From: Oscillospiraceae bacterium
GTDB taxonomy: Bacteria; Bacillota; Clostridia; Oscillospirales; Ruminococcaceae
Assembly: GCA_021200775.1 (NCBI GenBank)
Contig: JAJQGB010000001.1
Coordinates: forward strand, 1-42,703
Length of the DNA: 42,703 nt
Direction: 5' to 3'
Of this stretch, positions 36,975-42,703 are shown one piece after another. The notes under the pieces are model-generated. The model had not been told where the DNA came from. It ran no database searches and saw nothing but the letters and a program-made list of their open reading frames with translations. Within the stretch, counting starts at the first letter, position 1; each line of letters starts with the position of its first letter. The translations under genes were made by a program, and so were the position numbers.

Positions 36975-39557
36975 ATGCTAGCAGAAGACAAAAAGGTTAT
37001 ACTTACGGAGATTAACGATGAGATGAAGTCGTCGTTTTTGGCGTATTCGATGTCGGTTATCATCCAGCGTGCGTTGCCGGATGTCAGGGACGGCTTGAAG
37101 CCTGTCCACCGCCGAATCCTTTACACCATGTACGAGGACGGGTTGACTCCGGACAAAAAATACTTGAAGTGTGCGACAACCGTCGGCGACTGCTTGGGTC
37201 GTTATCACCCTCACGGCGACGCTTCGGTTTACGACGCATTGGTTCGCTTGGCGCAGAGCTTTTCTCTGAGATACCCGTTGGTTGACGGTCACGGAAACTT
37301 CGGCTCTGTGGATGGCGACCCTCCGGCTGCTTACCGTTATACTGAGTCGAAAATGGCGAAAATCGCCGTCAACATGCTCACGGATATCGACAAGGACACC
37401 GTCGACTGGCAACCGAACTTCGACGACAGACTGAAAGAGCCGGTCGTTCTCCCTTCCCGTTTCCCAAATATTCTGGTGAACGGTTCCGTCGGAATCGCCG
37501 TCGGTATGGCGACGAACATTCCTCCCCACAATTTAAGAGAAGTCATCAACGGCGTCAAGCTTGTTGCCGAGAATCCAGACTGCACTCTGGACGAGCTGAT
37601 GGAGGTCATCAAGGGTCCCGACTTCCCGACCGGCGGCATCATCATGGGCAAATCGGGCATCCGTGCGGCTTACGCCACCGGCAGGGCGAAGATTACTCTT
37701 CGTTCAAAGACCGAAATCGAAGAGGTCAACGGACGGACGTCCATCGTCGTCACCGAAATTCCCTACATGGTCAACAAGGCTCGGCTTATCGAGAATATTG
37801 CGCAACTTGTTAAAGATAAGAGAGTGGACGGCATCCACTTCATCCGTGATGAGTCCGACCGCACCGGTATGCGCATTGTTATCGAGCTCAAAAAAGACGC
37901 AAACCCGCAGATAGTTCTCAACAAGCTGTTTACCTACACCCAGCTTCAGGACACCGTCGGCGTCATCATGCTTGCACTCGTAAACGGCGTTCCGAAGGTT
38001 CTGACGCTCAAACAGATTCTCGAAGAATATCTCGATTTCCAGACGGAAGTTATTGTCCGTCGGACGAAATATGATTTAAAGAAGACCCGTGAGAGAGAAC
38101 ACATCCTGCAAGGATTGGTAATAGCTCTTGACTTCATCGACGAAGTTCTGAAAATTATCCGTTCGTCCCAGACCGCTTCGGAAGCGAAGCAGAGATTGAT
38201 TGAAAGATTCGGTCTCAGCGAGATTCAGGCGGAGTACATCGCAAATCTTCGTATCATCCAGCTCACCGGCATGGAGCGCCAGAAAATCTATGACGAACTC
38301 GACGCCATCGAAGCGAAGATTAAGGACTTCGAGGACATTCTCGCGAACCACCAGAGAGTCTTAGATATAATTGTCTCAGAATCTGAAGAAATTGCCGCAA
38401 AGTTCGGCGACGACCGTCGCACCGAAATCCAGATGGTAAGCGGAGAAGTCGACATCGAAGATCTGATTCCGGAGGACACAAACGTCGTTGCACTGACTGC
38501 CGGAGGATATATCAAGCGCACCAGCTCTTCCGAATACAACGTCCAGAAGCGCGGCGGAAGAGGCGTCAGCGGCATGAAGCAGAGAGAAGAGGACTTCGTC
38601 TCCCAGATGCTCGTCTGCTCGACTCACGACAACATCCTCTTCATCACCGACAAAGGCATTATGTACAAGCTAAAGGCGTTCGAGCTTGCCGAGGGCGGAA
38701 AGAGCTCCCGTGGCACGAACATCGTGAACATCCTGCCGATTACTCCGGGCGAGGACAAGATTGCCGCAATGCTCCAGTGCGAGGACTTTGAAGCCGACAA
38801 GTACATCACTATGGTGACTCGTAACGGCAAGATTAAGCGCACTCACCTGTCGAAGTACCAGAACGTCCGCAAGTCCGGTTTAATCGCAATCGGTCTTGAC
38901 GAGGGCGACGAGATTCGTGGAGTACTTATGACTGACGGTCACGAAGATTTGCTGGTTGCCACAAGAAACGGAATGGTTATCCGGTTCAACGAGGAGAAGC
39001 TCAGGGCAATGTCCCGTTCGGCTCACGGCGTAAGAGCAATCAAGCTCCGTGAGGGCGACGAGGTAGTCTCTTTGCAGACTGTAAGAGACGACTGCGACAT
39101 CCTCACAATCACTGACAAGGGCTACGGCAGGCGAGTCAAGAACGAAGCTTACAGACTTCAGAACCGTGGCGGATACGGAATCAAGGGCTATAAATGTACT
39201 GACGAGAAGGGACACGTTTGCGGAATCCGGTCTGTCAGGGAGGACGAGGACGTAATCCTGATTTCAACAGATGGCATTATAATCCGTGTTCGTGCCGTCG
39301 ACATCAGCGTGATGGGCAGGTACTCATCCGGCGTCACGATAATGCGCACAAAAGACTCCCCCGACCGCTACGTCGCCGCCTTCACAACAGCTCAGCACGA
39401 TGAGGAAGCCGTCACCGAGGAAGTTGAACAGCTCTCCGAGGAAGAGCTCCTTGCACTCGCCACCGAAGAAGCCAGACAGGAAGCCGAAGAGGAGGAAGAG
39501 CTCAAATCTGAGGCGGAAGCTGATTCTGAGGAAGAGGAAGACGAGGACGAAGGATAA
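36975..39557 (+). CDS. gyrA: DNA gyrase subunit A
   Basis: An 860-residue subunit that cuts and rejoins DNA. The catalytic tyrosine is in [10 protein letters not shown] (~120). The quinolone region reads [17 protein letters not shown], with Ala where E. coli has Ser83 and Ser at the next place. The C-terminal pinwheel domain carries the GyrA box as KRGGRGVSG, which marks gyrase rather than topoisomerase IV. The final ~45 residues are a strongly acidic Glu/Asp tail. A clear terminator follows at 39572. Its ribosome site is weak. Confidence 0.97.
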   Translation: MLAEDKKVILTEINDEMKSSFLAYSMSVIIQRALPDVRDGLKPVHRRILYTMYEDGLTPDKKYLKCATTVGDCLGRYHPHGDASVYDALVRLAQSFSLRYPLVDGHGNFGSVDGDPPAAYRYTESKMAKIAVNMLTDIDKDTVDWQPNFDDRLKEPVVLPSRFPNILVNGSVGIAVGMATNIPPHNLREVINGVKLVAENPDCTLDELMEVIKGPDFPTGGIIMGKSGIRAAYATGRAKITLRSKTEIEEVNGRTSIVVTEIPYMVNKARLIENIAQLVKDKRVDGIHFIRDESDRTGMRIVIELKKDANPQIVLNKLFTYTQLQDTVGVIMLALVNGVPKVLTLKQILEEYLDFQTEVIVRRTKYDLKKTREREHILQGLVIALDFIDEVLKIIRSSQTASEAKQRLIERFGLSEIQAEYIANLRIIQLTGMERQKIYDELDAIEAKIKDFEDILANHQRVLDIIVSESEEIAAKFGDDRRTEIQMVSGEVDIEDLIPEDTNVVALTAGGYIKRTSSSEYNVQKRGGRGVSGMKQREEDFVSQMLVCSTHDNILFITDKGIMYKLKAFELAEGGKSSRGTNIVNILPITPGEDKIAAMLQCEDFEADKYITMVTRNGKIKRTHLSKYQNVRKSGLIAIGLDEGDEIRGVLMTDGHEDLLVATRNGMVIRFNEEKLRAMSRSAHGVRAIKLREGDEVVSLQTVRDDCDILTITDKGYGRRVKNEAYRLQNRGGYGIKGYKCTDEKGHVCGIRSVREDEDVILISTDGIIIRVRAVDISVMGRYSSGVTIMRTKDSPDRYVAAFTTAQHDEEAVTEEVEQLSEEELLALATEEARQEAEEEEELKSEAEADSEEEEDEDEG

Positions 39558-39571
39558 ATGTACACAAAAAA

Positions 39572-39605
39572 CCGGCTTGGCATTTGCCAAGCCGGGCTAT
39601 TTTTG
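39572..39605 (+). terminator. gyrA intrinsic terminator
   Basis: CCGGCTTGGC-ATTT-GCCAAGCCGG is a 10-bp perfect stem followed by GCTATTTTT. Confidence 0.93.
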
Positions 39606-39612
39606 ACTTTGG

Positions 39613-39850
39613 CAAAAATAGCACCCCTCAGTCTGCGCCTTCGGCGCATCCAGCTCCCCTTATCAGGGGAGCCAGTAGTCTTCTCCCGAAAGCTTCTGCT
39701 GAAGCACAAAGTTGTCGGAGCCAATTAAGGCTCCCTCTGTCTAGAAGTTCGCAAGCGAACTTCGGGAGCTGGCAGCCACGAAGTGGCTGACTGAGAGGTG
39801 CCGCCCGAAGGGCGGCGTCGGCGTAGCCGACAAAGGGAAGAATGCGAGCT
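39613..39850. repeat. Composite palindromic repeat with inserted hairpin module
   Basis: It opens CACCCCTCAGTCTGCGCC and ends GTGGCTGACTGAGAGGTGCCG, plus GGCGTCGGCGTAGCCGAC. The right hairpin is replaced by GAAGTTCGCAAGCGAACTTC (39744-39763), the same 20-bp module as at 26919. It lies between convergent gyrA and spoIIP. Confidence 0.85.
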
Positions 39851-39855
39851 TCACG

Positions 39856-40953
39856 TCAGTTGCCGCAGGCGACAAGAAGTTCACTTACCCCCATCCCCAC
39901 CAGTTTCCCTGCATACACTGCCTCATCAATCGAATTGGCGCTGGATCCGACCTCAATCAGGATGCTGGCGTGGGTGAGCTCCTGGTTATAGTTTCGCTCG
40001 GTGAAGAGAATCGGACGGGTGAGCCCCGGGTAGTCGGTTTCGAGTTTGCTCTGGATCCTGGCGGCGAACCGGAGATTATAGCGGTAGTTCGGGACGTTTA
40101 AGCTTCCGACAATTATCATCACCTGTGCCGCAGTTTCGCCGTCGACCTCGCAAATCGGGGCGTAGCGGACGCCGTCCGACTCGATGGCGTCACGGTGGAC
40201 ATCGATTACTATCTTAATAGATGGATATTCTTCGAGGTAGGCTTCAATCGCAACGGCACTGCGGTCGTAGGCGCCGGTGTACTGGGGATAGTCGTAGAGG
40301 TTCGTGTCGTGGATGACGGCGATTCCGGCGGCTTCAAGAGCCCCGGCAATCTCGTCCCCGACGGCAACCACGCTTTTGTCCAAATCGGTGGTTCTTGAAT
40401 TAAAGCTGTCGTCGTAACGGGTTCTCGCATACGGCTCGTAGCTCTCGGTGGTGTGGGTGTGGATGATTAGTACCTGCGGCTCGGAGGAGTCAATCTCGAT
40501 GGTGAAATCGACGTCTTTTTCAGCTTCAGAAAGCAGATAGTCGGTGTCGATATTTGTCGAATTTCGGAGAAGTCCCCCGCCCGGCAGGCTGACGATTGTC
40601 GAAGTTTCGGTGTATGAATAAGTCTTCCTGACAATCTCCCCGCCGAGAGTATTGAACTCTGTCGGATAAGGAAGCGGCGAGGAGGGCTCTTCAGTCTCAT
40701 CAACAGGCACTTCAATCTCCTCGGGAGCCTCTTCCAGAGACCACACGCCCGACGTTCCGACAAGGTTTTCGACAATTTTCGACAAATCGACCTTCTCAAC
40801 GACTTCTTCCGGCACTTCCGCCACAGTCGCCTTCTCCCCAAATGTCATCATCGCCGCCCCGAAACTAAGCCCCGAAAAAATCACGATTCCCAGAACAATC
40901 CCCGCAAGAAAATTGGTAAGCCCTGCTTTGCGATTCGTGAGGTCTGGTTTCAT
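39856..40953 (-). CDS. spoIIP: Stage II sporulation protein P
   Basis: A 365-residue protein. The ATG at 40953 follows AAAGGAAG, and the longer frame upstream runs into a repeat. One N-terminal membrane segment (~12-35, FLAGIVLGIVIFSGLSFGAA) anchors it. After an acidic linker comes the SpoIIP amidase/endopeptidase domain: LIIHTHTTESYEPY with the metal-site His and Glu, IVIDVHRDAI, and ILIEVGSSANSIDEA with the later Glu. SpoIIP degrades septal peptidoglycan during engulfment with SpoIID and SpoIIM. Its presence indicates a spore-former. It stands alone. Confidence 0.95.
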   Translation of the reverse strand: MKPDLTNRKAGLTNFLAGIVLGIVIFSGLSFGAAMMTFGEKATVAEVPEEVVEKVDLSKIVENLVGTSGVWSLEEAPEEIEVPVDETEEPSSPLPYPTEFNTLGGEIVRKTYSYTETSTIVSLPGGGLLRNSTNIDTDYLLSEAEKDVDFTIEIDSSEPQVLIIHTHTTESYEPYARTRYDDSFNSRTTDLDKSVVAVGDEIAGALEAAGIAVIHDTNLYDYPQYTGAYDRSAVAIEAYLEEYPSIKIVIDVHRDAIESDGVRYAPICEVDGETAAQVMIIVGSLNVPNYRYNLRFAARIQSKLETDYPGLTRPILFTERNYNQELTHASILIEVGSSANSIDEAVYAGKLVGMGVSELLVACGN

Positions 40954-41010
40954 GGTGTATCTTCCTTTCACATGCAGTTTCGTCTGCGGCGGCTGAAGCC
41001 GACTTGACGA

Positions 41011-41200
41011 GCCATTTTGCCTTCGGCAAAATGGCACCCCTCAGTCGCCCTTCGGGCGCCAGCTCCCCTTGACAGGGGAGCCATAATTGCGAGGCGCTAC
41101 TGCCTCCCCTGTTAAGGGGAGGGGGACCGCCGCACGAAGTGCGGTGGTGGAGGGGTGCAAGTTCGGCAACGCCGAACTTGCCGACTTGCCGCAGGCAAGT
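41011..41200. repeat. Composite palindromic repeat, arms A and B
   Basis: GCCATTTTGCCTTCGGCAAA, arm A CACCCCTCAGTCGCC, arm B GCGGTGGTGGAGGGGTGC, then GTTCGGCAACGCCGAAC. It fills most of the spoIIP-vanY gap. Confidence 0.85.
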
Positions 41201-41207
41201 TGTGTTC

Positions 41208-41238
41208 ATTGTACATTGTACATTGTACATTGTACATT
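41208..41238. repeat. 31-bp array of four ATTGTAC units plus ATT
   Basis: A perfect copy directly after the composite repeat, 50 bases ahead of the next promoter. Confidence 0.95.
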
Positions 41239-41290
41239 CCAAAATTCGTGTCGAACCGGTTACAATTTCATTAAGATTTAACCTAAGTTA

Positions 41291-41319
41291 TGGACTTTCG
41301 CAATCGGGCGTGGTATAAT
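41291..41319 (+). promoter_or_regulatory. Promoter of the carboxypeptidase lipoprotein
   Basis: TGGACT (41291-41296), 17 bases, TATAAT (41314-41319), with TGG directly before the -10. Confidence 0.7.
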
Positions 41320-41369
41320 GATAGCATATTCTGGAACTTAACATCGTAATATAGAGAGGCATGATTTTA

Positions 41370-42455
41370 ATGAAAAGATTTTTGTCCGCCGTGACTGCGG
41401 CGGTTCTGCTACTTACTTTGGTCGCTTGTTCTGCTGAATCGAACGACGAGGTTGTCTCCGGGGACGTCACCACCGAGGCTATTGTCACCGAGGCGCCGGT
41501 TTCCGAAGAGGAAGAAGTCACCACCGTTTCGGAAGAGACCGAAATAGCCGAGGACACAGGAAGTGTCGACGATTCTGAAGAAGAACCCGAAGAGGAAGAG
41601 TCCACAACCGTATCTTTTGAAGTCACCGAGATGGAAGCTACCGTTATGTACGCCACCGACCCGCTGAATGTCCGCCTGGGTCCCGACGCTTTGTACGAGG
41701 CTATCGGACAGCTCTTGGTCGGCGACGCAGTAACCGTCACGGGTGAGACTTCAAACGGCTGGTACCGGATTGACTATGACGGCACCGTTGCCTATGTCAG
41801 CGGCGACTACTTACGGGAGGAAGAGGTTATCACCGAGGATGAATACACGACTGTTGAAAGCGACGACGAGTACTACTTCCAGACCGACGAGGACTACTTA
41901 ATCCTTGTCAACAAGACCCATCTCCTGCCGGACGACTACAAGATTGAGACCGATTACATCCAGGGAAGCTATGAGATGGAGGCAACCGCCGCTTACTACT
42001 GCAAGCTGATGATTGAAGCCGCCGCGGCGGACGGAATCAATCTGAAAGTCCTGTCCGCTTACAGAACAGTTGCCTACCAGCAGAAGCTGTTTGACCGCAA
42101 TGTCCAATCACGTATGGACGACGACGGAATGACCTATGAGGAAGCCTATGCCGACACGGCTGTCAACATTGCCCCGGCGGGAGGCAGTGAGCACAACGCA
42201 GGCTTGGCTGTCGACATCATCACCGAGAACGACTGGGACACCTACACCGGCTTTGAAGACACCGAAGAATTTGCCTGGCTCCAGGCTCACGCCGCCGAAT
42301 ACGGCTTCATAATGCGCTACGCCTCCGATAAGGTCGACATCACCGGCTTCATCTACGAACCCTGGCACTACAGATTTGTAGGTGTCAAATATGCCGCAGA
42401 TATTCAGGCGTCGGGGCTTTGTTTGGAAGAGTATCTGGAAGCGAACGGGTACTAA
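41370..42455 (+). CDS. VanY-type D-alanyl-D-alanine carboxypeptidase lipoprotein with SH3 domain
   Basis: A 361-residue protein; GAGAGG is 10 bases before the ATG at 41370 (an ATG at 41361 is too close). A lipoprotein signal ends at the lipobox LVAC (~Cys19). A ~65-residue Glu/Thr/Val-rich linker is followed by a bacterial SH3 domain (~95-150, LNVRLGPDALYEAIGQL) and a peptidase M15B domain (~175-358). The zinc residues are in SEHNAGLAVDI and EPWHYRFVG, and IMRYASDK matches the substrate motif. It should trim D-Ala from peptidoglycan stem peptides outside the membrane. A resistance role is not implied: no other van genes are present. Confidence 0.93.
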   Translation: MKRFLSAVTAAVLLLTLVACSAESNDEVVSGDVTTEAIVTEAPVSEEEEVTTVSEETEIAEDTGSVDDSEEEPEEEESTTVSFEVTEMEATVMYATDPLNVRLGPDALYEAIGQLLVGDAVTVTGETSNGWYRIDYDGTVAYVSGDYLREEEVITEDEYTTVESDDEYYFQTDEDYLILVNKTHLLPDDYKIETDYIQGSYEMEATAAYYCKLMIEAAAADGINLKVLSAYRTVAYQQKLFDRNVQSRMDDDGMTYEEAYADTAVNIAPAGGSEHNAGLAVDIITENDWDTYTGFEDTEEFAWLQAHAAEYGFIMRYASDKVDITGFIYEPWHYRFVGVKYAADIQASGLCLEEYLEANGY

Positions 42456-42466
42456 TCCCTGCCCTC

Positions 42467-42655
42467 TTTTGTCGGCTCCGACGGCTGAAGCCGTCTGCGC
42501 CGAGCGCCTCCCTTCGGTCGGCGCACCTCTCAGTCAGCTTCGCTGACAGCTCCCCTAAATTAGGGGAGCCAGTGTTCTGCTCCGAAAGATTCTGCCAAAG
42601 CAAAAAGTTTCCTTAGCTCAAAAAAGGCTCCCCTTATCAAGGGGAGCTGGGCATG
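42467..42655. repeat. Composite palindromic repeat at the window edge
   Basis: The module TTTTGTCGGCTCCGACGGC precedes GCACCTCTCAGTCAGC and TAAATTAGGGGAGCC. The right half begins GGCTCCCCTTATCAAGGGG and degrades after 42650. No gene is seen from 42456 to the end. Confidence 0.8.
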
Positions 42656-42703
42656 TTACAATACGAAGTGCAACACACTGATGAATTTGTATTTTTTGTG
42701 AAG

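Noticed and set aside
41370-42455. VanY-like protein as a vancomycin resistance gene
   Set aside because: No vanR/S/H/A/X genes adjoin it; SH3-M15B lipoproteins of this kind are common housekeeping cell-wall enzymes.

Overview
The window is a stretch of chromosome around the replication origin of a Gram-positive spore-former. I infer a clostridial Firmicute, probably of the Ruminococcaceae/Oscillospiraceae type and from gut or rumen. The evidence is the gene order rpmH-rnpA-yidD-yidC-jag-mnmE-mnmG-rsmG-noc-parA-parB to the left of dnaA and dnaN-S4-recF-remB-gyrB-gyrA to the right, with serS and guaB nearby, plus SpoIIP, an intracellular GH10 xylanase, and strong AGGAGG ribosome sites. The exact genus cannot be read from the sequence.

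Bases 1 to about 9500 are a foreign, AT-richer block: the right end of an integrated element. It carries a large serine recombinase (7845-9416, apparently frameshifted near its end), a TnpW-like small protein, an Xre repressor with two face-to-face consensus promoters, and a tightly packed leftward operon. That operon encodes a HEPN-SNF2 helicase, a 993-residue sacsin-like protein with a C-terminal zinc finger, and the start of a third gene cut by the window edge. This looks like a phage-defence cargo that I cannot match to a named system.

Bases 9683-19692 hold host and small accessory genes: an orphan DinJ/RelB antitoxin, birA, guaB, a GH10 xylanase, a YoeB-type toxin-antitoxin pair, a promoter-to-terminator small RNA candidate, serS, and parB-parA-noc with a parS site. 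A ~250-nt highly structured RNA candidate with its own promoter and terminator lies at 19714-19962. Bases 20017-27963 are the RNA-modification, membrane-insertion and RNase P block (rsmG, mnmG, mnmE, jag, yidC, yidD, rnpA, rpmH), all leftward. Bases 28262-39557 run rightward: dnaA, a 420-bp dnaA-dnaN gap with origin features, dnaN, S4, recF, a MntA-HepT toxin-antitoxin pair, remB, gyrB, two small genes and gyrA. SpoIIP (leftward) and a VanY-type carboxypeptidase lipoprotein (rightward) close the window.

Three things stand out beyond the gene list. First, the origin gap lacks TTATCCACA boxes and instead has a cluster of TTTTCAACA-like 9-mers. These are followed by GCCCC, TAC/TAA triplets and an AT-rich tract, and DnaA's recognition motif is altered (N419-H-S-T-M). 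Second, nearly every intergenic gap carries a copy of a ~150-bp palindromic element with two alternative arm types, some of which supply stop codons or ribosome sites or flank a small gene. Third, a 31-bp array (four ATTGTAC units plus ATT) occurs five times within 16 kb of the origin and once forms the C-terminus of RemB.
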